In this document: piece after piece, positions 1 to 12,289 of the stretch
Position numbering within the stretch: the stretch's first letter is position 1
How the letters are laid out: every line of letters starts with the position of its first letter
NCBI GenBank assembly: GCA_029959085.1
Contig: JARWIR010000018.1
Location: forward strand, 186,001-250,000
Origin: Nemophila menziesii
Lineage: Eukaryota > Streptophyta > Magnoliopsida > Boraginales > Hydrophyllaceae
Reading direction: 5' to 3'
Length of the DNA: 64,000 nt
The notes under the pieces: model-generated
What the model was told of the DNA's origin: nothing
What the model saw: the letters and a program-made list of their open reading frames with translations, nothing else
The model's database searches: none
Position numbers and translations under genes: made by a program

Positions 1-1739
1 GGTAAAATTAACTATCCTTACTATGATTTGCCTACAAAATATAATAAATATATCTTTTGATATTTCATTCATTGATTATATTGAAAAATAAAAACAAAAA
101 CTCTTTATTTGTTGAGATATCAGTTTTTATGAGAAATAATAAAGTCTTTGGGAAATGTATGACATGTATGCATAGATTCATTGGAAAGAAGTATACGAAA
201 AATAAATAAATTTAAATTATTTAAAAATATAAAGATGTATATGAAGATAAGGTTATATTGATAGGATGAGAACAAATGGTTATAATGTTGACTCAAACAA
301 TGAATTTATTAAGCATGAAAAGAAAAAAAGAAAATGACAATTTTTCGGTTTATGTTACCCTAGTTTTACATAATGTTAGGGTGATTAAGAATGAATAGAA
401 TGAGCGAGAGAAGGTTATTATAATGATTTTACCAAAATAAAGATCTCTTAGTTTATTACTGATATGGAGAAATGACCAAACTTTTTCGAATAGTTTCCAA
501 AATTGAAAGAAAATATATCGTACAAGTATAGAATATATAATAATTTAGATAAAATTTACATCCAAGAATAGCCCCATAACCAATGTTGAAACTAATATCT
601 CTTCTTGGCCATATATTACATTGCACGTAACTAATAGCCAAATATAATTTACATTTGATAACTTTATTAAAATTTATAAAAAGACAACTTGGTTAAATGT
701 TATCTATGTTGGAGAACAACAAAGATAGTAAACGTGTATATTTAGGGAAATAACAATAATATATGTGATAAAATAGGTTTCTCAATCTTGGAACTATATA
801 ATTCATTTACAACGTACGACTAAGAAAAATGGTTTGTTGTTGTGGGTTTATCTTCGTGTTAGTTCATCATAATGTCAAGGAAGTACATAACATAAATACA
901 TTGACGTGCATGTAACGATTGATTTTAGTCACATGGACAAACTATGGTCATCTACAAAAAATTAATTAAATCTTTTTGTAATAACTAGGAGATAATATAG
1001 ACGGATAAAAAATTAACCTTAATATATCCTTTTGTTGAGTTTACTTTTTAAATTGTAACATTAAGATTATAAATAAAGTTATTACATTGAAAAGTATATA
1101 AAAATATATTTAAAGTAAAGATAGACACATATATGTACAGACAAAGTTTATTATACCACATTTATTTACTCAAATTTTGAAAAATAACTAGTCGATGTGT
1201 GGAAAAATATAAAAATGATTTCATAACAATAAATTACCCAAATTCGGTAACACTGGCTAATTACTATAATGTTACATAAGTGAAATATTGTGCTTGATAT
1301 ATAACAATTGAAAAGAACTTTAGATTCACATATTGCCTATTTTTAAAACCCATAAATCTTAACCAACAATTCTTTATTGAACAATTAAACCACTAAACCC
1401 TATAATATATAACCATTGAAAATACCTTTAGATTCACATATGAACCATTATCATTTAATATATATATATATAATAAATAATATATAACAACTACTAATTT
1501 CTATCATAATCAACCATTTGATTCATTTTTATAGCTCAAAAAGACTAAATCTTTTTAGTGTTCGTATATGTTTACTTTTTGTGTTACATATTTCTCGCAA
1601 CATTATATTAAATCTATAAAGGTATAAATTATACGTATATCTAGATTTGTATTAATGAATTTAGAAGTAGGAATATCAATTTACAGTTAATTAATATTTA
1701 TAAATGGACTCAAGGCCATTATGAGTTTACTTCTTGTAA

Positions 1740-1742
<3 letters not shown>

Positions 1743-1804
<62 letters not shown>
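1743..1804. repeat. (TA)n microsatellite of unit 1
   Basis: An uninterrupted TA tract of about 62 bases lies after 'cttcttgtaact'. The same position in other units holds TA tracts of very different length, so it is a fast-changing site in an otherwise conserved unit. Confidence 0.95.
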
Positions 1805-1806
<2 letters not shown>

Positions 1807-2669
1807 TTGATTTTATTTTAACAACTCATACACATAATATATAATACATACAATCAGTAAGAATAAATTAACATGTGATACTATATGAAAAACTAATCCA
1901 ACACACTTTTATATATTATTTTTATATAACTTATGTTTTTTCAACGCTAAAAGTTAAAAATAAAACTGTTCTCTCTTATTAAGCTCCTCCAAAATTTAAT
2001 ATAGTTTTTCTCTTTATTTATTTCCAAAAGAAAATCGAACTGTACTAATAGTACATAACTTATAATATGTTATGTTATTTTTTCTCCACTCATATTTTGA
2101 ATAAGTAAGTAATGATTAAAAAAGTAGAAAAAAACCTACATGATATAACCCCATCATATTGTTTGGGTCATCAACAAATCATATACTTTATAATATTCGT
2201 CCATAGTTAAGATGGATAATTATTAACACATTACATGAAGTATTTCCAAAAATGTTATACCTCCCAAATTCTAAACAATACCAATTGACCTCCCTCGTTT
2301 AGTATACCCCGTCACGTAATGAAAATTCAGCAATACTACATGGATACTACAGCTGTACATGCAATACAAATGCACAATAAGCCAAAAATAAATGGACAAG
2401 CACAAAACCACGGTCGATGAAAATAAATACAATATTGGATCCACCAATACATTCAATTTGGATCCTCCTTCTTCAATTTCATTTATGGTTGACAACAACA
2501 AAAATCGAAACCTAACCTAATATATTGAAACATAAGGTTGATTTCTAATTATCTATCATTTAATTTATGGGGTATATGAAATATATTGAATGAGTGAAAT
2601 TTTTTGGAAAGAACAAAAACGTTTATTTGTGTTTAGTTGTCGAAAATCTATTGTATCCACAAAATCTCT

Positions 2670-2802
2670 AATACCAAAATCACCAACCTTAACATGTCAG
2701 ATTTTATAAACAGAGTATATTTGGAGTTTTGAGGTCTGGATGCACTATAACAGGGTTGCATGTGTGCAGGTACTTCATACCCTTTGCCACATCGAGAGCC
2801 AT
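2670..2802 (-). pseudogene. Raf-like kinase exon relic, unit 1
   Basis: Read on the minus strand from 2802, the sequence encodes a [20 protein letters not shown] stretch, then H-P-D-L-K where kinases have HRDLK, then NLLC, and after a frameshift VGDFG. This is subdomain VIb-VII of plant Raf-like MAPKKK kinases (CTR1/EDR1 class). The catalytic-loop Arg codon is changed to Pro (cga to cca). There is no flanking kinase domain, so it is a dead fragment. Confidence 0.75.
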
Positions 2803-5800
2803 TTTTATTCTTCTTTTTTATATGGTTATTTTGATCAGACTAGCACATCGAGCGTACGTATATCATCAATACTATTTTTTTGTCAAAATATTTCATCAAT
2901 ACTATAAAATCGAACCAAAAATAAAACCAAAAAATAGGAATAAGTTAAAAAGAAAAGGAACAAAGCATAGTAATTTAAGCAGTGTAGGTTTACTTAAGTA
3001 TCTTCCCACTTTTACAAACTATATCAATCAAATAAACAATAGATATAGTAAAATCTAGATTGGTCAATTGAAAAATAAAAATTAAGCATGTAAGTTCAAT
3101 TACAAACCAACAAAGAAAGATAAATCACGATAAAAATTTCTGAATATCCAACTGTAAAAGGAATAAGTGACGGTTCATTGTTAGACAAGTATTTCTGAAG
3201 GTAATTTCGACCATTATACATTTAATTACTAATAGTGAACAACACACTTTTATGTATAATTTTTATTTTCCTCTTTCTACTACATCAAGTAGAAAAGTCA
3301 TGCATACATATGTATGTTTTATCATATTTTAAATTAATAAGTGTTTTCTTTTATCACTACTCGTACATCTTATTGAGTTGTATTCTCTATCTCTTTTCAA
3401 AAGAAAATTAAATTTTTATAATAGTACACATATTATAGTTTTTCTATGTTACTCTTTCTCTATATGAAAGTTTAGAATAAATGAAAATAGTAGATAAAAT
3501 TTTACAAATTTAAAAAGTTGATATGATAAACTAAACCTCCAATGGAGCCAAAAATCAATAAATCATATTTTTTACATTATTTTAAACTCTAAATATAATT
3601 TATATTTATGTCAAATAATAAATTAAATTAATTAATAAAAATATATTTTTAGTCTAAAACGTACCTTGTAGAAGAAATGTCATGGCCTACGACCACTTGT
3701 GAAATCATTTTCCTGTACAAAATACTAATAAATTAAGATCACCATATCACAAAAATATTATATTTTAAGATCTAAATTTTTTCAAATAATGTTATTTCTA
3801 AAAATTAAAATGTAAGACAAATAAATAAGATTGCATTCTAGTTATTAAAAGGTGTGCAGATTATACACAAAACTATTTGGTAATAAAAAAAATATACAAT
3901 TAAAACAAATCATGTACCTCAAAGTAATATTATAGGTTGTAAATCTTAGATTTGGGCGTAGAAAAAACATAAGTAATATAACTATCTAAAAGAAAATATA
4001 AATCTAGATGTACAAATGAGATGAAAAAATCAATTTCTTCTTTAATTTCACCTCTAGTAATCTAAATATCTCTTCAAACTTTTTCGTAGGTTTAATCATA
4101 AAATTTTTGTATGAAAAAAATTATTCAATTTTTGAATATTGTAAAAAATAAATAGACTAGGTCTATGATTATATTATGGCTTGAGATAAATGAAGGTGTG
4201 ATAAAATAAAAAACTGGGTCATAGAATTTTCCCTAAATATTATAATCTTTAGTTGTTTTATGGGCCGAGTCTATTAGTTTAAATACGTAAGAAAAATAAG
4301 ACCATTATCATTGGGCCATATACGTATGTCTAAATTGTGGTTTTTTAACTATTCAAATATAGCTTTAAATTTAAAATACTCTCGTGTTTTAAATTATTTA
4401 TGTGTATATTTTCTAAGATCTCTAATATTTTGCCAGTTGATAAAAAATATATAATTTAACGATTAACGAATTAAGTTGATATAAATGTCTTAGTAGAACA
4501 AGGAAAAAATTAGTTCCTTTAGAATTTAGCTATCCATATATAAATTATTTTTCGTGTGGTTAGGTCCACAAACACATACTATAGTATCTTGATATTATTT
4601 TATAATCCAGGCGATAGAACAATGATCAATTTCACGTATATATGTATGATGAAAAACTAATCTTTTGAAGGTTTAATATACTATTATTATAAAAATGTTA
4701 TGATAATATGAGTACATGGAGACAATTCCTACATAATTAATTATAATTAATATTTATTAATCTAATCTTTATATTGGTAATATTAACTATCCTCATTATG
4801 ATTTGCCTAAAAAATATAATAATTATCTTTGATACTTTAATCATTGACTATATTGAAAAATTAAAAGAAAAACTCCTTATTTGTTGAGATATCGGTTTTA
4901 TGAGAAATAATAAAGTCTTTGGGAAATGTATGACATGTTACGCATAGATTCATTGGAAAGAAGTGTACGAAAAATAAATAAATTTAACTTATTTAAAAAT
5001 ATAAGGATGTATATGAAGATAAGGAGATATTGACAGGATGAGAACAAATGTTATACTGTTGACTCGGACGATGAATTTATTAAGCAAGAAAAGAAAAAAA
5101 GAAAATGACACTTTTTCAGTTTATGTTATCCTAGTTTTACATAAGGTTAGGGTTATTAAGAATGAATGGAATGAGACAGAGAAGGTTATTAAAATGATTA
5201 TAACAAAATAAAGATCTCTTAGTTTATAACAGATATGGAGAAATGACCAAATTGTTTAGAATAGTTTCCAAAATTGAAAGAGAAAATATCATACACGTAT
5301 AGAATATATAATTATTTAAATAAAATTTACATCCAACAATAGCCCCATAATCAATGTTGAAACTAATATCTCTTCTTGACCATCTATTACATTACACGTA
5401 ACTAGTAGCCAAATATAATTTATATTTGATAAATTCATTAAAATTTGTTAAAAGACAACTTGATTAAATGTTATCTATGTTGAGAACAACAAATATAGTA
5501 TATGTGTATAGTTGGGGAAATAACAATAATATTGTGATACAATAGGTTTCTAAATCGTGCAACTAGATAATTCATTTACAACGTACGACTAAGAAAAATG
5601 TTATGTCCTTGTGGGTTTATCTTAGTGTTAGTTCATCATAATGTCAAGGAAGTACATCACATATATACATTGGTGTACATGTAAGGATTGATTATAGTCA
5701 CATGGACAAACTATGGTAATCTACCAAAAATTAATTAAGATCTTTTTGTAATATCTAGGAGATAATATAGACAGATAAACAAATAACCTTAATATATCTT

Positions 5801-7389
5801 TTTGTTGAGTTGACTTTTTAAATTGTAACATTAAGATTATAAATACAGTTAATACATTGAAAAGTATATAAAAGGACATTTAAAGGAAAGATAGACACAT
5901 ATATGTACATACAAAGTTTATTATACAACATTTATTTACTCAAATATTGAAAAATATTTAGTTGATGTGTGGAAAAATATAAAAATGACTTCATAACAAT
6001 AAATTACCCAAATTCGGCAAAACTGGCTAATCACAATAATGTTAAATAAGTGAAATATTGTGCTTGATATATAACCATTGAAAACAACTTTAGATTCACA
6101 TATTGCCTATTTTTAAAACCCATAAATCTTAACCAACAATTCTTTATTAAACCATTAAACCACAAAACCCTATAATATATAACCATTTAAAACACATTTA
6201 GATTCACATATTAACCATTATCGTTTAATATATATAAAAATAACATAAATAATATATAACTACTACTAATTTCTAACATAATCAACCATTTAATTCATTT
6301 TTTAGGCTAAAAAAGACTAACTCTTGTTAGTGTTAGTATATGTTTACTTTTTGTGTTACATAGTTTTTGCATCATTATATTAAATTTATCAAGGTATAAT
6401 TTTAATGTATATCTAGATTTGTATTAATAAATTTAGAAGTAGGAATATTAATTTACAGTTAATTAATATTTATAAATGGACCAAAGGCCATTACGATTTT
6501 ACTTCTTGTAGTTTACAAATATTATATATATATACAAGGATGATTTTTTTTAACAACTCATACACATAATATATAATACATACAATAAAATAACATTTGA
6601 TACTATATCAAAACCGATCCAACACACTTTTATATATTATTTTTATATAATTTATGTTTTTTAAACGCTAAAAGTTAAAAATAAAAATGTTCTCTCTGAT
6701 TAAGCTCCTCCTACATTTAATATAGTTTTTCTCTCTATTTATTTTCAAAATAAAATCGAATTGTACTAATAGTATATAACTTATAATATTTTATGTTATT
6801 TTTTCTTCACCCATATTTTGAATAAATAATATTAGTAAGTAATGACTACAAAAGTAGAAAAAAACCCACATCATATACTCCCGTCATATCGTTTGGGTCA
6901 TCAACAAATCATATACTTTAGTATATTCATTTCATAGTTAAGATGGATAATTACTAACACATTACATGAATTATTTCCAAAAATGTTATACCTCCCAAAT
7001 TCTAAACAATACCAATTGACCTCCCACGTTTAGTATACCCCGTCAGGTAATGAAAATCCAACAATACTACATGGATCCTACAGTTGTACACGCAATACAA
7101 ATGCACAATAAGCCAAAAAGAAATGGACAAGCACAAAACCACGGTCCATGAAAATAAATACAATATTGGATCCAACAATACATTCAATTTGGATCCTCCT
7201 TCTTCAATTTCATTTATGTCTGACAACAATAAAATTGAAACCTAACATAATATATTTAAACATAAGGCTGATTTTGAATTATCTACCATTACATTTATGG
7301 GGTATATGAAATTGATTGAATGAGTGAGAATTATTGAAAAAGAACAAAAATATTTATTTAGCGTAGTTGTTGAAGAACTATTGTATCTA

Positions 7390-7520
7390 ACCAAAATTAG
7401 TAACCTTAACATGTCAGTGTTTATAAACAAGTAAATTTGGAGTCTTGAGGTCTCGATGCACAATAACAGGGTTGCATGTGCGCTAGTACTTCATACCCTC
7501 TTGCAAATCGAGCGAAAATA
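7390..7520 (-). pseudogene. Raf-like kinase exon relic, unit 2 copy a
   Basis: The minus strand still reads HRDLK (cttgaggtctcgatg on the plus strand at 7443-7457), but the DFG region is scrambled (ctaaccaaaattag) and the upstream AKGM region is truncated. It is more decayed than in other units. Confidence 0.6.
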
Positions 7521-8580
7521 TATCATCAATACTATTTTTTTGTCAAAATATATAATCAATACTATAAAATCAAACAAAACATAGGAATAAGTTAAAAAGA
7601 AAAGGACCAAAGCATAGTAATTTAAACAGTGTAGGTTTAATTAAGTATCTTCCCACTTTTACAAACGGTATCAATCAAATAAAAAAAAGGTATATTAAAA
7701 TATAGATTGGTCAATAATAAAAAAAATCAAGTAAATAAGTTCAATTACTAGAATAACTAAGAAAGATAAATCATGATAAAATTTTCTGAATATCATTATC
7801 AAACACCATCAAATGGACAGGATCCCGTGAAGGATTGTTTCTTCCTTTTAAACATCTATGGTTGTTAAAATAGTAATCCACTATGCAACAAATTAAACAA
7901 AAATGAAATATTCCATACAATATGTTGTATCAGTGGCTTCTGTAGCAGATTTTTGAGGCATAAGTGATGGCTCATTGTTAGACAAGTATTTCTAAATGTA
8001 ATTTAGACCTTTATACATTTAATTCTTATTAGTGACCAACACACTGTTCTGTATAATTTTTATTCTCCTCTTTCTACTACACCAAGTTGAAAAGACATGG
8101 ATACATATGTATGTTTTATCATATTTTAAATTAAAAAGTATTCACTTTTACCACTACTCGTACATCTAATTGAGTTGTATTCTCTATTTCTTTTCAAAAA
8201 AATTAAATTCTACTAATAGTATACATATTACAGTTTTTCTATGTTACTCTTTCTCTGTATGAAAGTTTAGAATAAATAAAATATTAGATAATGGTTACAA
8301 ATTTTTAAAATTCATATGATAATCTAAACCTCCTATGGAGTCCGAAATCAATAAATGATATTTTTAACATTATTCTTACATATTTTAAATTCTAAATATA
8401 ATTTATATTTATGTCAGATTATAAATTAAATAAATTACTAAAAGTATAAAAATATATTTTTAGTCTAAAACTAACCTTGTAGAAAAATGTCATGACCAAC
8501 GACCCACTTGTAAAATCATATTCCTCTACAAAATACTAATAAATTAAGAGCACAATTTCATCAAAATATTATGTTTTATA

Positions 8581-8690
8581 AATGAGTAGATTTGAAGTCT
8601 TGAGGTCTCGATGCACTATAACAGGGTTGCATGTGTGTAGGTACTTCATACCCTTTGCCGCATCGAGAGCAGTTATTGTTCTTCTTTTTT
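8581..8690 (-). pseudogene. Raf-like kinase exon relic, unit 2 copy b
   Basis: Second copy created by the internal duplication of unit 2. The minus strand keeps [21 protein letters not shown], but the ATG of the leading MALD is changed and the exon is cut off at 8581, before the DFG segment. Confidence 0.65.
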
Positions 8691-9067
8691 ATATGGTTAT
8701 TTTCACCGGGCTTGCACATCGAGCATACGTATATCATCAATACTATTTTTTGTCAAAATATATCATCAATACTATAAAATCAAACAAAACATAAAACCAA
8801 AAAATAGGAATAAGTTAAAAAGAAAAGAATCAAAGCGTAGTAATTTAAGCAGAGTAGGTTTACTTGAGTATCATCCCACTTTTATAATTTGTATCAATCA
8901 AATAAACAAAAGATATAGTAAAATATAGATTGGTCAATAATAAAAAAAATAATCAAGTAAATAAGTTCAATTACTAGACCATTATACATTTAATTCCTAT
9001 TAGTGACCAACACACTCTTCTGTATAATTTTTATTCTCCTCTTTCTACTACACCAAGTCGAAAAGAC

Positions 9068-9415
9068 ATGGATACATATGTATGTTTTTGTGAAGCCATA
9101 AATAATAAAACAGTAATTACTGAAGGTAAAAATGAAGATAAAGAAAAGAGGTTAATGGATATTTACTCAGGATGTGGAGGTATGAGTACTGGTCTAGTAC
9201 TTGGAGCTAACCGTGGTGGAGTTAAATTAATCAGGAAATGGGCTATATATTTAAACCCACCCGCATTCAAGAGTTTGAAACTAAACCATCCAGAAACACA
9301 TGTTAGAAATAAATCAGCTGAAGATTTACTTGCGTTACTGAAAGAATTGGAGAAGCTTTCGGAGTTGTTTAATCTAATTAGTGAAAAGGTGACTGAGGAG
9401 GAGGAAGAAAAATAA
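9068..9415 (+). pseudogene. Chromomethylase fragment: linker plus methyltransferase motif I
   Basis: A 115-residue open frame whose first ~6 residues come from the satellite. It continues into a chromomethylase (plant CHG-type cytosine-5 methyltransferase). Residues ~31-47 are the SAM-binding motif I, DIYSGCGGMSTGL. The following WAIYLN, LNHPETHVRN and AEDLLALLKE blocks match the CMT region after motif I. The acidic residue of motif II (WAVD/WAVE in active enzymes) is Tyr here. The frame stops after an acidic run, and EAGDSEVF, the start of the chromodomain linker, is readable past the stop. The catalytic Pro-Cys motif and the chromodomain are absent, so no enzyme can be made. The linker normally follows the BAH domain but here precedes it. 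Confidence 0.93.
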
Positions 9416-9428
9416 GAGGCAGGAGATA

Positions 9429-9953
9429 GTGAAGTATTTTTTTGGGTGTTTTACAGATGAAGAAGCTCGAAAGAGATGGCCTCAACGGTACGAAAAGAAA
9501 AAGGGAAATAGTGACATCATTCAAGCAAAGAAGCACTACTCTCAAGGCTTAGTGGACACAGAGACTTTCAATCTCCATTATAATGCTTTCGTGAAGGTAG
9601 GAAAAGGAAAAGACAAAGATTACTACATTTGTAATGTAGTGGAAATGTTCGAATCAGTAGATGACTATCTTTTCTGCACGGCTCAGTGGTACTACCGAGC
9701 AAAAGATACAGTCATTGATAAATGTGAAAATCACATACATGAGAAATGTGTGTTTCTCTCTGAGGTAAAAGATGACAATCCATTGGATTGTCTCATCAAG
9801 AAGTTAAACATCGTTCATATACCTAATAACGTTGATTCAGAAAAGAAAGCTCAATTAATATCGGAATGTGACTTTTACTATGACAAGCTTTATTTACTAC
9901 CATACATTACATTTATGAATGTTCTACCCAATAACTTATCCAAGAGTAATTAA
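9429..9953 (+). pseudogene. Chromomethylase BAH-domain fragment (plus-strand arm)
   Basis: Open frame of about 174 codons starting at a GTG; there is no ATG upstream. It reads DEEARKRWPQRY, then NAFVKVGKGKDKDYYICNV, EMFESVDDYLFCTAQWYYRA, EKCVFLSEVKDDNPLDCL and LPYITFMNVLPN. This is the BAH domain of chromomethylases, which binds H3K9me2 together with the chromodomain. The segment 'gtgttttacag' just before DEEA looks like the end of an intron, so the copy came from genomic DNA at that edge, though the ~500 bases after it carry no intron. After the stop the linker of CMT continues to about 10008. The frame is open, but the protein would be only an isolated BAH domain. Confidence 0.92.
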
Positions 9954-10080
9954 ACAAAATCAACTGTTTCATCTGAATGTGAAGCCATAAATATTAAAAC
10001 AGAAATTACTCATTTTCACCTTCTGTAATTTCTGTTTTATTATTTATGGCTTCACATTCAGATGAAACAGTTGATTTTGT

Positions 10081-10536
10081 TTAATTACTTTCGGATAAGT
10101 TATTGGGTAGAACATTCATAAATGTAATGTAGGGTAGTAAATAAAGCTTGTCATAGTAAAAGTCACATTCCGATATTAATTGAGCTTTCTTTTTTGAATC
10201 AACGTTATTAGGTATATGAATGATGTTTAGCTTCTTGATGAGACAATCCAATGGATTATCATCTTTTACCTCTAAGAGAAACACACATTTCTCATGTATG
10301 TGATCTTCACATTTATCAATGACTGTATCTTTTGCTCGGTAGTACCACTGAGCGGTGCAGAAAAGATAGTCATCATAGTCATCTACGGATTCGAACATTT
10401 CTACTACATTACAATTGTAGTAATCTTCGTCTTTTCCTGCCTTCACAAAAGCATTATTAACTCCACCATGGTTAGCTCCAAGTACTAGACCAGTTTTCAT
10501 ACCTCCACATCCTGAGTAAATATTCATTAACGTCAT
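10081..10536 (-). pseudogene. Chromomethylase fusion fragment: motif I joined to BAH (inverted arm)
   Basis: An uninterrupted 151-codon frame on the minus strand. It begins MTLMNIYSGCGGM, runs through LVLGANHGGV, and then joins in frame to NAFVKAGKDEDYY and the rest of the BAH domain. Relative to the plus-strand arm it lacks about 355 bases; the junction falls at 'gttaa|taatgc', where both sides share 'taa'. This copy is therefore a deletion derivative of the already permuted block. It is not expected to be a functional protein. Confidence 0.9.
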
Positions 10537-12289
10537 CTATTTATTTGATTTATAATATTTTAAATTAAAAAGTATTCTCTTTTACCACTATTTGCATATC
10601 TAATTGAGTTGTATTCTCTTTCTTTTCAAAAGAAAATTAAATTCTACTAATAGTACACATATGATAGTTTTTCTATGTCAAGCTTTCTCTATATGAAAGT
10701 TTAGAATAAATGAAAACAGTAGATAATGGTTACGAATTTAAAAAATTCATATGATAAACTAAACTTCCTATAGAGTCGAAAATTAATAAATCATATTTTT
10801 TACATTATTCTTACATATTTTAAACTCTAAATTTTATTTATATTTATGTCAAATTGTAAATTTAATAAATTAATAAATGTATAAAAACATATTTTTAGTC
10901 TAAAACTTACCTTGTAGAAGAAATGTCAAAACCAATGACCACTTGTGAAATCACTTTTCTGTACAAAATGCTAATAAATTAAGATCACAATTTCATTAAA
11001 ATATTATGTTTTAAGATCTAAATTGTTTCAAATAATGTATTTTCTGAAAATTAATATATAACAAATAAAAAAGATTGCATTGTAGTTAATAAAAGGTGTG
11101 CAAATTATACACAAAAATATTAGGTAATACCAAACAAATACAATTAATACAAATCAATTACCTGAAATTGATATTATAGGCTTTAGATCTTGGAGTTGGG
11201 CTTAGAAAAAAACATAAATAATATAATTTTCTAAAATAAATATAAATCTAGATCTACAAATGAGATGAAAAAATCAATTTCTTCTTTAATTTCACCTCTA
11301 GTAATCTAAATATCTCTTCAAACTTTTTGTAGGTTTAATCATAAAATTGTTGAATGAAAAAAAATTATTCGATTTTTGAAGATTGTAAGAAATGAATAGA
11401 CTAGGTGTATGATTATATTACTATGCTTGAGATAAATGAAAGCGTGATGAAATGAAAAACTAGGTCATAGAATTTTCTCTAAATATTATAATATTCTGTT
11501 ATTTTATGGGCTGGGCCTATTAGTTTAAATATATATATATATAAATTAGACCATTTTCATTGGGCCATATACGTATGTATAAATTGTGGGTTTTTATTTA
11601 TTCAAATATAATTTAAAATTTTAAAATAGTCTCGTGTTTTAATTATTTATGTGTATTCAAGGTGCAGGCATGTGTGTATATTATATAAAATCCATAATAT
11701 TTTGCAAGTTGAATAAAAATATTTAATTTAACGATATAATTATTTTAGTATTTTTTAGCGAAGTAAGTTGATATAAATGTCTTAGTAAAACTAGGAAAAA
11801 ATTAGTTCCTTTAGAATTTAGCTATCCATATATAAGTTATTTTCCGTGTGGTTGGGTCCTCAAACACATACTATAGTACCATGATATAATTTTATAATCC
11901 AATAGAACAATGACCAATATCACGTATATATGTATGATGAAAAACTAATCTTTTGAAGGTTTAATATACTATTATTATAAAAATGTTATGATAATATGAG
12001 TACATGGAGACAATTCCTACATAATTAATTTTAATTAATATTTATTAATCTAATCTTTATATTGGTAAAATTATCTATTCTTATTATGATTTGCCTAAAA
12101 AATATAATATTTATCTTTTGATACTTTAATCATTGATTATATTGAAAAATAAATAAATAAACTCCTTATTTGTTGAGATATCGTTTTTTATGAGAAATAA
12201 TAAAGTCTTTGGGAAATGTATGACATGTTACGCATAGATTCAATGGAAAGAATTGTACGAAAAATAAATAAATTTAACTTATTTAATAT

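Larger units (their letters stand above)
1..4775. repeat. Macrosatellite unit 1 (divergent type)
   Basis: First copy of the array unit. It opens with the unit-start block (ggtaaaattaactatcc) that recurs at each later unit start. It is AT-rich and non-coding apart from a kinase exon relic on the minus strand near 2.7 kb. It has a (TA)n tract at 1743-1804. It lacks the GC-richer block found near 18.1 kb in other units: the sequence skips from the 'ctgaatatc' motif straight to 'caactgtaaaagg' near 3141. Its first ~850 bases match the unit after 44.43 kb almost perfectly. The short open frames here are not conserved as proteins. Confidence 0.85.
9151..10545. repeat. Imperfect inverted repeat (hairpin) of chromomethylase DNA
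   Basis: The left arm is 9151-10008 and the right arm 10026 to about 10535. The innermost ~54 bases on each side pair almost perfectly around a 17-nt loop (10009-10025). The outer arms pair over the BAH region (about 9582-9953 with 10081-10458) and over motif I (9151-9226 with about 10459-10530). The left arm has about 355 extra bases (about 9227-9581) that would bulge out. The arms differ at scattered positions, including a 6-base insertion in the right arm (DDYDDY). Transcription from either side would give a long fold-back RNA. Confidence 0.9.
4776..12063. repeat. Macrosatellite unit 2 (type C, with CMT insert)
   Basis: This unit is enlarged to about 7.3 kb by two changes. One is an internal tandem duplication: 7431-8580 is partly repeated as 8581-9086 plus 10551 to about 11030. 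The other is a 1.46-kb block of chromomethylase DNA inside the second duplicate. Sequence before and after the block is continuous with the unit (left flank ...catatgtatgtttt, right flank taatattttaaatta...). No clear target-site duplication is visible. Confidence 0.85.

Noticed and set aside
1381..1420. Telomere-like 'aaaccctataat' motif repeated in every unit
   Set aside because: Single occurrence per unit, not tandem; no sign of telomeric repeat.
2729..3058. Plus-strand frames of the form [14 protein letters not shown], recurring in most units
   Set aside because: They are antisense shadows of the minus-strand kinase exon relic; conservation follows from unit identity.
9068..9953. A working chromomethylase gene
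   Set aside because: Catalytic and chromodomain regions are absent, domain order is permuted, and stops separate the pieces.
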